Shown here piece after piece: positions 35,185 to 44,079 of a stretch of DNA of 64,000 nucleotides. The translations under genes were made by a program, and so were the position numbers. The notes beneath the pieces were generated by a model. The model was not told the origin of the DNA, did not search any database, and was given only the letters and a program-made list of their open reading frames with translations. Source of the stretch: Lachnospiraceae bacterium (GTDB taxonomy: Bacteria > Bacillota > Clostridia > Lachnospirales > Lachnospiraceae). Numbering within the stretch: position 1 is the stretch's first letter; each line of letters starts with the position of its first letter. The stretch spans positions 62,001 through 126,000 of the forward strand of contig CAAGDV010000026.1 in NCBI GenBank assembly GCA_900768755.1, in the 5' to 3' direction.

Positions 35185-35571
35185 TCAGAATTCGGTAAAT
35201 GCGCTCGGAAACTCCTCCGAAAAAGGTATTGTCCGTACCCCGTCCGTATTATCATTAAGCACAAATACACAGTCTTTTGCCGCAAACTCCGCCAGAAACT
35301 GTCGGCAGATTCCGCAGGGGTGCGTGTAGGTTCCCGAAGATGATATAATCGCTATCTTCAAGAACTCTTTATCTCCCCCGCTAACAGCCTTTACGGCAGC
35401 GCACCTTTCGGCACATATCGTCGCGCCAAAAGACGCATTTTCAACATTGCAGCCCGTATAAACCCTGCCCGAGGCCGTCAGAATCGCGGCTCCGACATTA
35501 AAGTGCGAATACGGCGTATAGGCGCTTTTTGAAGCCTCCTCTGCCATGGCGATCAATTCTTTATCTGACAT
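35185..35571 (-). CDS. cdd: cytidine deaminase
   Basis: Cdd converts cytidine and deoxycytidine to uridine forms for salvage. The 128-residue protein has the zinc motifs CAERCAA (with the catalytic Glu) and PCGICRQF, and the substrate block GCNVENASFG. Length is that of the homotetrameric type. The ATG at 35571 has GAAGGA upstream; it overlaps the ybeY end by 11 bases. phoH-ybeY-cdd order is shared with Bacillus, although dgkA and era are missing here. Confidence 0.96.
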   Translation of the reverse strand: MSDKELIAMAEEASKSAYTPYSHFNVGAAILTASGRVYTGCNVENASFGATICAERCAAVKAVSGGDKEFLKIAIISSSGTYTHPCGICRQFLAEFAAKDCVFVLNDNTDGVRTIPFSEEFPSAFTEF

Positions 35572-36055
35572 ATCCAAGTCCTTCCAAAATCTCTTCCTGT
35601 TTCTTTTCCATCACCTGCGCCTCAGAAGGCTCAATATGGTCATACCCCATAAGATGGAGCATGCTGTGCGCAATGAGAAAAGCATATTCCCTGAGCACGT
35701 CGTGACCATAGGCATCCGCCTGCTCTTTTACCTTGTCAAGCGAGATAAAAATATCTCCGAGCATCAGCTCGCCGCTCTCGGGGTTAAAGCAGTCATCCAT
35801 CTCATACAACGGTTCAAAATCTGCCGGTGTATCATACTCAATCAGCGGAAAAGAAAGGACATCCGTAGGATTGTCTATTCCGCGGAATTCTTTGTTAATC
35901 TCATGAATCCCTTCATTGTCCACCAGGGTGACGTCAATCTCCGCTTCATACGGGCACTGCTCATAATCTAAAGCCGCATTGATTACTGTCTCTGCAATCT
36001 TTTCGTAATCGATTCCCAAATCAAGGTCGTATTCCTGTTCAAAAAGAATTGTCAT
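35561..36055 (-). CDS. ybeY: YbeY endoribonuclease (rRNA maturation factor)
   Basis: YbeY is a metal-dependent endoribonuclease needed for 16S rRNA 3' end maturation and ribosome quality control. The 164-residue protein carries the zinc motif HSMLHLMGYDH and the conserved FRGIDNPTDVLSFP. It overlaps phoH by four bases (ATGA) and cdd by 11, typical of this conserved cluster. Confidence 0.96.
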   Translation of the reverse strand: MTILFEQEYDLDLGIDYEKIAETVINAALDYEQCPYEAEIDVTLVDNEGIHEINKEFRGIDNPTDVLSFPLIEYDTPADFEPLYEMDDCFNPESGELMLGDIFISLDKVKEQADAYGHDVLREYAFLIAHSMLHLMGYDHIEPSEAQVMEKKQEEILEGLGYVR

Positions 36056-37056
36056 TGACGTTTTCCACCTCCGCTTTTGTGAGGAGTGTTTCCTTTTGAA
36101 CTCTTTGCCTCATAATCATCGTATGCCTTGACAATCTTCTGAACCAGCGGATGTCTGACGACATCGGTGTTGGTAAGCCTGCAGATTCCTATCTCACTAA
36201 CATTATGAAGCACCTTAAGCGCGACATCAAGTCCTGAGGCGGCATCCTTAGGAAGATCCTTCTGTGTGAGGTCTCCTGTAATTATTACCTTTGAGCCGAA
36301 ACCTATTCTGGTAAGAAACATCTTCATCTGCGCAGGGGTTGTATTCTGTGCCTCATCAAGGATAATAAATGCATTATCAAGCGTTCTTCCTCTCATGTAT
36401 GCGAGCGGGGCAACCTCAATAAGCCCTTTCTCGGAGTTATGTACAAAACTCTCCGCACCCATTATCTGATAAAGTGCATCATAAAGCGGTCTCAGATACG
36501 GGTCGATTTTGGACTGTAAATCTCCGGGGAGAAAGCCTAATTTCTCTCCCGCTTCGATTGCCGGTCTGGTAAGTATTATTCTGTTGACCTCATTATTCTT
36601 AAATGCGGTAATCGCCATCGCCATCGCAAGATATGTTTTGCCGGTACCGGCGGGGCCGATGCCGAACACTATCATCTTGTTGCGAATCTCATCCACGTAT
36701 TTCTTCTGTCCCAAAGTCTTTGGCTTGATGGGCTTACCCTGTACCGTTCTTGCGATGACATCGCTGTCAATCTCACCTAAAACCTCAAGCTTATCTTCCA
36801 TGCACAGGGCAAGAGCATAATCAACATTCTGCTCTGAAATAACATTTCCTTTTCTTGAAAGCGAAATCAGCTCATTAAAAACCTTTGATGCCCTGTCGCA
36901 GGCAGTATCGGAACCGATAATCTTAATCTCGGAATCCCGAAGTACGAGCGTAACGCCGAGTGACTTTTCAATTTTTTTGATGTTGGAATCCATGTTGCCA
37001 AAAACATTCCGGCTGTGCTCCAGCGGGATATCAATAATGTTTTCTGCTATGCTCAT
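36052..37056 (-). CDS. phoH: PhoH-family ATPase
   Basis: The 334-residue protein has a short N-terminal KH-like region followed by the PhoH ATPase domain with Walker A GPAGTGKTYLAM, Walker B FIILDEAQN and the sensor segment ITGDLTQKDLP. PhoH proteins are thought to act in RNA metabolism with YbeY, which follows directly; the exact role is unresolved. The C-terminal tail is basic. The upstream gene is yqfD, 11 bases away. Confidence 0.95.
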   Translation of the reverse strand: MSIAENIIDIPLEHSRNVFGNMDSNIKKIEKSLGVTLVLRDSEIKIIGSDTACDRASKVFNELISLSRKGNVISEQNVDYALALCMEDKLEVLGEIDSDVIARTVQGKPIKPKTLGQKKYVDEIRNKMIVFGIGPAGTGKTYLAMAMAITAFKNNEVNRIILTRPAIEAGEKLGFLPGDLQSKIDPYLRPLYDALYQIMGAESFVHNSEKGLIEVAPLAYMRGRTLDNAFIILDEAQNTTPAQMKMFLTRIGFGSKVIITGDLTQKDLPKDAASGLDVALKVLHNVSEIGICRLTNTDVVRHPLVQKIVKAYDDYEAKSSKGNTPHKSGGGKRQ

Positions 37057-37067
37057 ATGCTCATCCT

Positions 37068-38264
37068 TTATTCGTTATTATATGGTTCGGCATATTCTAT
37101 GGCAGGGCTTATGATGGTTATTGTGCCTGACATATAAGAGCCTTCATCATACACTTCTATTTTAACACTTTCTGATATGATTTGGATACTGTTTTCTTCG
37201 AGATTTTTAATATATTTTGCAAATTTTTCTTCAAGATAAGCAGTTCTCTCTTCATCAGTTCTATTTTTGGGCAAAAGAGTGTACTCCTTGAAGCAGATTT
37301 TGGAATAAATAGCAGGCAGTGAAAGCATATTATTGTTTTTTACATAGTCCTGAATCACAAAAACATCGTACAGTTTGAAGCGGTCATATTCCGGCGTGTA
37401 ATTGATAATTCTGTTCCCTACTTTCAGACACGTCTGTTCATGCGTTCTCCCGGTGTACACCTTCTCTTCGTACTGCGTTGGGCAGTAATCCTTATACATA
37501 AGGGTGCTCTCAATCAAAATATCTGCGTCGGCGTTTACATATCGGGTGTTTATCACATCACCGTACTCATTTGCCGAAACAACCTTTGACATCACAAGCA
37601 CGTCGCCTGCCTTGACTTCATCGCCCGCTTTGACAATCGGCGTGCCGGTTCTTGTAATGATTGAGGATATTGTGCCGTCGCATGCCGAAACGATGTCCCT
37701 TGCGTCCGACTTACCGTCCAAAAGGTCTGAATAATTGCCCTCCTTGACGGAAATTTTCAAACTGGCGCCGGAAAGATACACTGACACCCAGGAAATCCGT
37801 TCGAAATGTTCGCGGATTGCAGTCTCTATATCATAACAGGATACATTTTTTACTTTGCTTCCGATTGTGATTCCGTTCTCTGCAACAAACCTTGTTATCT
37901 CATCCTCGGAATAAAAGCTGCAGCCGCTCACGCTGATTTTCCACAGAAAGTTCTGCATCAGCGCAAGAATTGCAATAAAGGCAAGAATTCCTATTACGGC
38001 AAAATATCGTTTCTGCCTCTTTTTAATATAAAAATTCAGACCTGATTTTTTGTGCAGCCTGATACTTACGTTACAGATACTGCGGATTTTCCTGATTTTG
38101 AAAAAATCGCTGACTGACATGATAAGCGAAATACTGTCGCTCTTCCGCTTTAGGTCGTACATTTTGATTCCGTTATTCTTGCATATATTGACAAATCTCT
38201 CGTTGCCGGCTCCGATAACCGATATGGTTACAAAGCCTTTAACCCGGTTTGGTTTCTGAGACAT
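37068..38264 (-). CDS. yqfD: YqfD sporulation protein
   Basis: YqfD belongs to a conserved sporulation family of membrane proteins expressed in the mother cell in Bacillus. The 398-residue protein has a transmembrane segment at about 88-108 and an extracytoplasmic domain with WKISVSGCSFYSEDEI and the block GTPIVKAGDEVKAGDVLV. It overlaps yqfC by 26 bases, and phoH follows, the standard order. Its precise function is not established. Confidence 0.92.
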   Translation of the reverse strand: MSQKPNRVKGFVTISVIGAGNERFVNICKNNGIKMYDLKRKSDSISLIMSVSDFFKIRKIRSICNVSIRLHKKSGLNFYIKKRQKRYFAVIGILAFIAILALMQNFLWKISVSGCSFYSEDEITRFVAENGITIGSKVKNVSCYDIETAIREHFERISWVSVYLSGASLKISVKEGNYSDLLDGKSDARDIVSACDGTISSIITRTGTPIVKAGDEVKAGDVLVMSKVVSANEYGDVINTRYVNADADILIESTLMYKDYCPTQYEEKVYTGRTHEQTCLKVGNRIINYTPEYDRFKLYDVFVIQDYVKNNNMLSLPAIYSKICFKEYTLLPKNRTDEERTAYLEEKFAKYIKNLEENSIQIISESVKIEVYDEGSYMSGTITIISPAIEYAEPYNNE

Positions 38265-38493
38265 ATACCTCTACGATTCTCAGGTGTTCTATACAGCCGC
38301 GCACCAGAAGTTCATTGGAGTCCATGTATGATATGGTCAGATTTTTTCCCTCAAATAAAAGTATCTGCGCTACCGCCCTGATTTTGATAAAACACTCTGA
38401 CAGTTCGACAATGGACACAAAATTCTGTACATAAGCCTCTTCTCCGCCATGAAATGTAATGATTGCGTATTTTTCCTTCAGCTCATTAATCAA
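38239..38493 (-). CDS. yqfC: YqfC/YabP-family sporulation protein
   Basis: About 84 residues match the YabP/YqfC family: GGEEAYVQNFVSIVELSE, then IKIRAVAQILLFEGKNLTI. The family is linked to sporulation and spore coat. The start is probably a TTG at 38493: AGGTG lies at 38500-38504 with a 6-base spacer. The frame is open to a GTG at 38502, but that GTG lies within the ribosome site. A sigma-E-like -10 lies upstream. Confidence 0.85.
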   Translation of the reverse strand: MINELKEKYAIITFHGGEEAYVQNFVSIVELSECFIKIRAVAQILLFEGKNLTISYMDSNELLVRGCIEHLRIVEVYVSETKPG

Positions 38494-38519
38494 CGGGGAC
38501 ACCTGTGTTTTTTGTTACA

Positions 38520-38541
38520 AGTATATGCAGTTTCCGGGATA
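38520..38541 (-). promoter_or_regulatory. possible sigma-E-type promoter for yqfC
   Basis: CATATACT (minus strand, 38520-38527) matches the sigma-E -10 pattern CATAYAHT. The -35 region near 38540 is T-rich (TCTTTTT) and does not match well. It overlaps the T tail of the rpsU terminator. Supported mainly by the same motif upstream of spoIVA. Confidence 0.35.
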
Positions 38542-38570
38542 AAAAGAAGAGACACATTGCTGTGTCTCTT
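38541..38570 (-). terminator. intrinsic terminator of rpsU
   Basis: AAGAGACACA (38547-38556) pairs perfectly with TGTGTCTCTT (38561-38570) around a TTGC loop. On the minus strand the stem is followed by TTCTTTTT. It lies 7 bases after the rpsU stop codon and separates rpsU from yqfC. Confidence 0.92.
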
Positions 38571-38577
38571 ATCTGCA

Positions 38578-38754
38578 TTAGTTATATTTACGTTTTCTTG
38601 CAGCCTCTGATTTCTTCTTGCGTCTTACGCTTGGCTTCTCATAATGCTCTCTCTTACGAATCTCCTGCTGGATTCCGGCCTTAGCACAGTTTCTCTTAAA
38701 TCTGCGTAAAGCGCTATCCAAAGACTCATTCTCTTTAACGATTACATTAGACAT
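38578..38754 (-). CDS. rpsU: 30S ribosomal protein bS21
   Basis: This 58-residue basic protein reads MSNVIVKENESLDSALRRF at its N-terminus and ends AARKRKYN, clearly ribosomal protein S21, which sits on the 30S platform near the anti-Shine-Dalgarno end of 16S rRNA. GGAGGGAGG lies upstream of the ATG. The gene has its own promoter (38829-38856), a structured leader and a terminator, so it is a single-gene unit. Confidence 0.97.
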   Translation of the reverse strand: MSNVIVKENESLDSALRRFKRNCAKAGIQQEIRKREHYEKPSVRRKKKSEAARKRKYN

Positions 38755-38822
38755 TCACACTCGACCTCCCTCCAGTTGTAAATTGTGCAACGCAACTGTC
38801 TGGGTTTCTCTCAACTTGCACG
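38755..38822 (-). promoter_or_regulatory. structured 5' leader of rpsU
   Basis: Two complementary pairs are interleaved: TTGCAC/GTGCAA (38816-38821 with 38785-38790) and CAACTG/CAGTTG (38793-38798 with 38773-38778). They would form either a pseudoknot or alternative hairpins just upstream of the ribosome site. Autoregulation by S21 is possible but is inference. Confidence 0.4.
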
Positions 38823-38828
38823 GTTATC

Positions 38829-38856
38829 ATTATATCATATAATTCCGTTTCGTCAA
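38829..38856 (-). promoter_or_regulatory. promoter of rpsU (sigma-A type)
   Basis: On the minus strand TTGACG (38851-38856), a 16-base spacer and a perfect TATAAT (38829-38834) form a strong vegetative promoter just after the alaS stop codon. Confidence 0.85.
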
Positions 38857-38864
38857 CAGTTTTT

Positions 38865-41519
38865 TTACTGTAATTGAGAAGACAGCGTATCTTTTGCAAC
38901 ACTTATGGCTTTGTCGATGCCCGATGCATCTTTTCCGCCGGCCTGCGCCATATTGGGGCGTCCGCCACCGCCGCCGCCGACCATCGGAGCCGCTGCTTTG
39001 ATGATATTTCCGGCATGAACTCCCTTTGCCACAACATCGTCGGTTGCCGTTGCGATAAGATTGACTTTTCCGTCGGCCTTTGATGCGATGACAACCACTC
39101 CTGAACCGATTTCCGCCTTGAGCTCATCGGAAAGATTTCTTAAGCCGTTCATGTCCACGCCCTCAACCGAAATACCGATAAACTTCACGCCGCAAACATC
39201 AGTAACCTTATCCGTAACATTGCCGAGCGCAGCGTTGGCAGCCTTACTCTTTAATGACTCGTTCTCTGATGACAAAGCTTTAACCTCAGCCAAAAGCTTG
39301 TTGGCTTTATCAACGGCGTTGTCGGGAGTTGCCTTAAGCACCTTGCACAAATCATTATAGCGGTTGGCAATATCCTGATAGTATTCAAAAACAGCATTGC
39401 CCGTAAGCGCTTCTATTCTTCTGACTCCGGCTGCAATTCCTGCCTCGGATACAATCTTGAATGCATTGATTACTCCGGTGTTGCCTACATGTGTACCGCC
39501 GCAGAACTCTTTTGAGAACTCGCCCATGCATACAACCCTGACAACATCTCCGTATTTCTCGCCGAAAAGCGCCTTGGCGCCGAGTTTTTTGGCCTCATCT
39601 ATCGGAAGAACCTTTGTCTCAACGGTGATTGACTCTGCAATCTTATCGTTGACAATTTTCTCGACCTTCTGAATCTCTTCAGGTGTCATTGCGGAAAAAT
39701 GTGTAAAGTCAAAACGGAGTCTGTCCGGAGCAACCATTGAGCCCGCCTGCTCAACATGTGAGCCGAGCACAACTCTTAACGCCTCCTGAAGAAGGTGTGT
39801 TGCGCTGTGGTTCTTTGCGGTGTCGGCTCTCAAATCCCTGTCAACTTCAAGCGAAACAACATCACCCTTTGAAAACTGACCCTTGGTGACAACTCCGACA
39901 TGACCGACCTTGGTTCCCTTGAGCTTGATTGTGTCGATAACCTCAAATTCGGATTCGCCTGCCTTTATAAAGCCCGTATCGCCCTTCTGTCCACCCATTG
40001 TTGCATAAAAAGGTGTCTCGTTAACGATAATTGTTCCGGCCTGACCCTCGGAAAGTGTATCCGTAAGCTCGGTCTCTGTTGTAAGAACAGTTATCTCCGA
40101 ACTGTATGTCAGATTGTCATAGCCGACAAAGTTAGTGCCGACGGATGCATCAATTGAATCATAAACGGTTGCATCTGCGCCGATATAATTGGTCTCCTTG
40201 CGCGCCTTTCTCGCAGTCTCCTTCTGTCTGTTCATGGCTGCCTCAAAGCCTGCCATATCAACCGTAAATCCTCTCTCAAGAAGAATTTCGTTAGTGAGGT
40301 CTATCGGGAAACCGTAAGTATCGTACAGCTTGAATGCGTCCTCGCCCGAAAGCTCCTTAAGATTCTTTGCTGTAAGGGCATCCTCCATATCGGAAAGTAT
40401 CTTAAGACCCTGGTCGATAGTCTTATTAAAATTCTCTTCCTCGGTCGTAAGAACCTTTAAGATAAGCTCCTGTTTCTCGAAAAGCTCAGGATATCCGTCC
40501 TTGCTTGAATCAATTACGGTCTGTGCAAGTTTGGCGAGGAAAAGTCCGTCTATTCCCAATGTTCTTCCGTGTCTTGCGGCGCGGCGCAAAAGTCTTCTGA
40601 ACACATAACCGCGACCCTCGTTAGACGGAATTATTCCGTCCGAAGCCATGAATGTAACAGAGCGGATGTGGTCAGTAATAAGCCTTATTGATACATCCTT
40701 TTTCTCGTCTTCATGGTATACGGCACCCGAAAGTCTGCAGATATGGTCACGGATAGCCTTCATTGTGTCAATGTCAAATACGGAATCGACATCCTGAACG
40801 ACAACAGCAAGTCTCTCAAGTCCCATTCCGGTATCAATATTCTTCTGCTTAAGCTCCGTATAATTGTGATGTCCGTCGCTTTCAAACTGTGTGAACACGT
40901 TATTCCACACTTCCATGAAACGGTCGCAGTCACAGCCGACTTTGCAGTCCGGTCTTCCGCACCCGTACTTTAAGCCGCGGTCATAATATATCTCCGAACA
41001 CGGTCCGCAGGGGCCTGCGCCATGCTCCCAGAAATTGTCACAGTCACCGTTCTCGTCGCGGTAAAATCTTGTAATTCTGTCAGCAGGAACTCCGACCTCC
41101 TCGGTCCATATCCTGAATGCCTCGTCATCATCAGCATATATTGACGGGTAAAGTCTGTCAGGATCCATTCCGATTACTTCGGTCAGAAACTCCCACGACC
41201 AGTTAATTGCCTCATGCTTAAAGTAGTCGCCGAATGAAAAGTTACCGAGCATCTCAAAAAACGTAAGATGTCTTGCCGTCTTACCGACATTGTCGATATC
41301 TCCGGTACGCACGCACTTCTGGCATGTCGTGACTCTCTTTCTCGGCGGAATCTCCTGTCCGGTAAAATACGTCTTAAGCGGAGCCATTCCCGCATTAATT
41401 AGCAAAAGACTGTTATCATTCTGCGGAACAAGGGAAAAACTCTTCATGCGAAGATGCCCCTTGCTCTCAAAAAACTCAAGATATTTTCTTCTTAATTCGT
41501 TGACACCATATGAATTCAT
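38865..41519 (-). CDS. alaS: alanyl-tRNA synthetase
   Basis: AlaRS charges tRNA-Ala and edits mischarged Ser and Gly. The 884-residue protein has the class II catalytic domain (motif region RKRVTTCQKCVRTGDIDNVG), the tRNA-recognition domain, the editing domain with HSATHLL and FCGGTHVGNTG, and a C-terminal domain with the glycine-rich GGGGGGRPNMAQAGG. Length is typical. It follows a 66-residue membrane protein gene by 23 bases and probably shares its promoter at 41773-41801. Confidence 0.98.
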   Translation of the reverse strand: MNSYGVNELRRKYLEFFESKGHLRMKSFSLVPQNDNSLLLINAGMAPLKTYFTGQEIPPRKRVTTCQKCVRTGDIDNVGKTARHLTFFEMLGNFSFGDYFKHEAINWSWEFLTEVIGMDPDRLYPSIYADDDEAFRIWTEEVGVPADRITRFYRDENGDCDNFWEHGAGPCGPCSEIYYDRGLKYGCGRPDCKVGCDCDRFMEVWNNVFTQFESDGHHNYTELKQKNIDTGMGLERLAVVVQDVDSVFDIDTMKAIRDHICRLSGAVYHEDEKKDVSIRLITDHIRSVTFMASDGIIPSNEGRGYVFRRLLRRAARHGRTLGIDGLFLAKLAQTVIDSSKDGYPELFEKQELILKVLTTEEENFNKTIDQGLKILSDMEDALTAKNLKELSGEDAFKLYDTYGFPIDLTNEILLERGFTVDMAGFEAAMNRQKETARKARKETNYIGADATVYDSIDASVGTNFVGYDNLTYSSEITVLTTETELTDTLSEGQAGTIIVNETPFYATMGGQKGDTGFIKAGESEFEVIDTIKLKGTKVGHVGVVTKGQFSKGDVVSLEVDRDLRADTAKNHSATHLLQEALRVVLGSHVEQAGSMVAPDRLRFDFTHFSAMTPEEIQKVEKIVNDKIAESITVETKVLPIDEAKKLGAKALFGEKYGDVVRVVCMGEFSKEFCGGTHVGNTGVINAFKIVSEAGIAAGVRRIEALTGNAVFEYYQDIANRYNDLCKVLKATPDNAVDKANKLLAEVKALSSENESLKSKAANAALGNVTDKVTDVCGVKFIGISVEGVDMNGLRNLSDELKAEIGSGVVVIASKADGKVNLIATATDDVVAKGVHAGNIIKAAAPMVGGGGGGRPNMAQAGGKDASGIDKAISVAKDTLSSQLQ

Positions 41520-41542
41520 GGCTCTATCCTCCTGTAATGAAC

Positions 41543-41743
41543 CTAATCTTCTTCCTCGGAGACGGCTGCGGTCTCAATAATATCGGCAGATCCGTCTTTC
41601 TTTGCTGCCTTCTTTGCATCGAATTTTTTGCGAAGAAAAGCACCAAGAGCTATAGCTCCGACTATGACTGCCGCCATGATAAAAAATCTTACAACATAAA
41701 AAATAAGAAAAGCAGTTGATGAATCTATCTTCAAAGAAATCAT
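41543..41743 (-). CDS. small single-helix membrane protein
   Basis: I do not recognise this 66-residue protein. It has one long hydrophobic segment (about 10-38, including FIMAAVIVGAIALGAFL), a Lys/Ala-rich basic stretch directly after it and an acidic C-terminus (VSEEED). By the positive-inside rule the tail is cytoplasmic. The ATG at 41743 is chosen because GGAGG (41752-41756) lies eight bases upstream; an in-frame ATG at 41758 overlaps that site. It is the first gene of the alaS unit. Confidence 0.7.
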   Translation of the reverse strand: MISLKIDSSTAFLIFYVVRFFIMAAVIVGAIALGAFLRKKFDAKKAAKKDGSADIIETAAVSEEED

Positions 41744-41772
41744 ACCGTCATCCTCCATAACAAATTTAACTT

Positions 41773-41801
41773 ATAGTATCACAACAAAAGCCGTTTTTCA
41801 A
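41773..41801 (-). promoter_or_regulatory. promoter of the small membrane protein-alaS unit
   Basis: Minus-strand TTGAAA (41796-41801), a 17-base spacer and TACTAT (41773-41778). The -35 overlaps the rnhA stop codon. Spacing is ideal and the -10 is one mismatch from consensus. Confidence 0.75.
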
Positions 41802-42274
41802 GTCTCATAAACATCTTCAATCAAATCTTCTCCGTCAGCGGCACCTGTTGCAAGCGCATCGCATCTTTCGTTGAATTCATGCCCGTCATGCCCCTTCACC
41901 CAGACGAAAGTCACATTGTGACCTTCCTTTGCCAGAAGAAGCCTCTTCCATAGGTCAGAGTTGAGCACCGGTTCATTTCTGCCTCGTTTCCAACCCTTTG
42001 CCACCCAGTTGTCAATCCAGTGAAGATTGAAGGCGTCCACCAGATATTTTGAGTCGGAATAAAGCGTTACTTCGCACGGCTGCTTAAGAGCCTCAAGTCC
42101 CGCAATTGCCGCCATAAGCTCCATCCGGTTGTTGGTTGTCTTAACATAACCCTGCGACAACTCTTTCTCATAGATTTTGCCGTCGGGCATAACACACCTA
42201 AGCACCGTGCCGTATCCGCCCGGCCCGTTGGGATTGCCCCTTGCAGCTCCGTCAGTATAAATATCAACCTTCAT
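41798..42274 (-). CDS. rnhA: ribonuclease HI
   Basis: RNase HI cuts the RNA strand of RNA-DNA hybrids. The 158-residue protein has the full catalytic set: Asp in YTDGAARGNPNGPGGYG, Glu in NNRMELMAA, Asp in LYSDSKYL, and the final Asp in NERCDALA, together with the basic handle region (WVAKGWKRG). The ATG at 42274 has GGGAGG seven bases upstream; another ATG lies one codon earlier. It overlaps the stop of the MutS-like gene. RNase HII (rnhB) is encoded elsewhere in the window. Confidence 0.95.
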   Translation of the reverse strand: MKVDIYTDGAARGNPNGPGGYGTVLRCVMPDGKIYEKELSQGYVKTTNNRMELMAAIAGLEALKQPCEVTLYSDSKYLVDAFNLHWIDNWVAKGWKRGRNEPVLNSDLWKRLLLAKEGHNVTFVWVKGHDGHEFNERCDALATGAADGEDLIEDVYET

Positions 42275-43959
42275 CATAAAGCCTCCCACACCCCGGTTCT
42301 GACAAATCTGTCCGCATATTCTTTTGCCCGGTCGGTTATGCCGTCCTCATATCCCATGATGGACAAAAGCTTGATTGCATTGCGCGATGTTGCCCGGCCT
42401 TCATGAATAACATACGAAAAATAAATGTTTCCGTCGCGCACCTCTTCGGTAAAATGATAGTTGGCAAAATATTTTTCAAGTATATGCGTAAGCTCAATAT
42501 CATGCGTTGCCGCAAAACAGGTCGCGTTGCTAAGCGACAGTCCTTTAAGAATCTCGGATGAAGCTGCAATTCGCTCAACCGTGTTGGTGCCTCTTAGCAC
42601 CTCATCAATGAAGCACAAAACCCTTGCTCCCTGCTTCTTTGCCGCATCGACAATTCTTTTAAGTGATTTAATCTCAACAATATAATAACTCTCTCCCGAC
42701 TCAATGCTGTCCGTCAAAGCCATTGAAGAGTATATGCGGTAAAACGGCGCTTCGTAGCAGTCCGCGGGGCAGGTATAGACAGTCTGCGCAAGGATTGCGC
42801 ATATTGCCACCGACTTAAGAAAAGTCGATTTGCCGGAAGCGTTGGAGCCTGTGATAAGGATTGAACGGCAATCCGAAACAGAATTCGCCTGAGGCTCTTT
42901 AATTCTAATATGGTACACATTGGATATCTTAAAATCCGTTCCTACAGAAAACCCGGGCGTGCACATGTACGGCACAAGCTGACGAAAAGACGCGATGCTT
43001 ATCATCGCCTCAATATATCCGAGCGTGTCCATCAGTTCGTACACATTATCACGGTTCGCCCCGATATGCCTGAGCATATTATTGAATTTGATAAGGTCGA
43101 TGTGCGTGAAAATTCTGACATATTCAAAGATAATGTCCATAAGCGAGCCGGAATGGTCCCGTCCTGAGGTCACAAAAAAGCTTCCGCGACTCACTTTTGC
43201 AAACGTCCTCACGCAATGGTTCAGCCTGTCGTTGTACTCTGAAAGCTCCGAATCGTTGATACTGCATATTTTTTTTGCGCCCTTTACCATTCCCGCAAGG
43301 AGCCTTATACATTCAAAATAGCTGTCAATCCTGCTTTTCTGCTTGTAATAGCTGATAATTCCGAAACCGCATGACGCAATGATTAAAGCAACGCCTAACG
43401 GCGCGTCTACAAACAGGGTAAAAAGCAGGGAAAGCACGATACAGACATTAACAAACCAGTGCAGAAAATTGGACGACGGTTTGATTTTAAAAAGGTTGTC
43501 CATGTAATCCGAAACCGATATTTTGTGTGTGAATCCGATGTCGTAAAAAATCATCATCAAATCGGTGCGAAGCTTCTCATCGCGTGACATTCTGCCAATC
43601 ACACGGTTGCGTTCCAAAAGCTCGTCCTCATCGGTAACGGGGGTTCTTAACATCCGGTAGAGATAATCCCTTCCAACACAGGAATTGGTATTGTTAATCA
43701 TTAGAAAAATCTCGTCCATCCCAAGGTCATTCCATGTGATGTCATCGATATAATATCCGTCTTTATCGACCGTATTGCGGAAATAATGCGAGATGCTCTC
43801 ATACTCTTCGTAACTCATCTCCTTATTGACAATCCTGCCAAAGGATTTTTGCAAAATCGCATATCTGTTTTTCTTCGTGTTGTATGAAATAATCAGTCCT
43901 ATGATTATAATTGCGGCCAGAATTGCAGCCGCCAGCAAAACAATCTGATATGGTTCCAT
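42274..43959 (-). CDS. membrane-anchored MutS-like ATPase
   Basis: The 561-residue protein has a C-terminal MutS-type ABC ATPase domain with Walker A TGSNASGKSTFLKS, Walker B FIDEVLRGTNTVE and the His-containing switch ATHDIELT. Unlike MutS1 it has no mismatch-binding domain; instead there is an N-terminal transmembrane helix (about 5-26) and a central pair of hydrophobic segments (about 169-205). It also lacks the Smr nuclease domain of MutS2. Its function is not known. It is cotranscribed with rnhA from a promoter at 43982-44011. Confidence 0.85.
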   Translation of the reverse strand: MEPYQIVLLAAAILAAIIIIGLIISYNTKKNRYAILQKSFGRIVNKEMSYEEYESISHYFRNTVDKDGYYIDDITWNDLGMDEIFLMINNTNSCVGRDYLYRMLRTPVTDEDELLERNRVIGRMSRDEKLRTDLMMIFYDIGFTHKISVSDYMDNLFKIKPSSNFLHWFVNVCIVLSLLFTLFVDAPLGVALIIASCGFGIISYYKQKSRIDSYFECIRLLAGMVKGAKKICSINDSELSEYNDRLNHCVRTFAKVSRGSFFVTSGRDHSGSLMDIIFEYVRIFTHIDLIKFNNMLRHIGANRDNVYELMDTLGYIEAMISIASFRQLVPYMCTPGFSVGTDFKISNVYHIRIKEPQANSVSDCRSILITGSNASGKSTFLKSVAICAILAQTVYTCPADCYEAPFYRIYSSMALTDSIESGESYYIVEIKSLKRIVDAAKKQGARVLCFIDEVLRGTNTVERIAASSEILKGLSLSNATCFAATHDIELTHILEKYFANYHFTEEVRDGNIYFSYVIHEGRATSRNAIKLLSIMGYEDGITDRAKEYADRFVRTGVWEAL

Positions 43960-43981
43960 AATATTCCTCCGTGATTTAGTC

Positions 43982-44011
43982 AGTATAACATATCCGGGTG
44001 TGTAATTTCAA
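43982..44011 (-). promoter_or_regulatory. promoter of the MutS-like-rnhA unit
   Basis: Minus-strand TTGAAA (44006-44011), an 18-base spacer and TATACT (43982-43987), followed by GGAGG before the ATG at 43959. Confidence 0.75.
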
Positions 44012-44037
44012 GATGACAGGCATCCTGTTTTAACATC

Positions 44038-44074
44038 ACTTATACCCCGGCAGGCAGCCTGTCGGGGTATAAGT
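44038..44074 (-). terminator. long hairpin after spoIVA
   Basis: A 17-base stem (44038-44054 with 44058-44074, one G-U pair) closes on a CAG loop and contains ACCCCG/CGGGGT. On the minus strand it begins 5 bases after the spoIVA stop. No T run follows, so it may act as a 3' stabiliser or a weak terminator. A second small hairpin (ACAGG/CCTGT, 44016-44028) lies beyond it. Confidence 0.55.
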
Positions 44075-44079
44075 AATTA

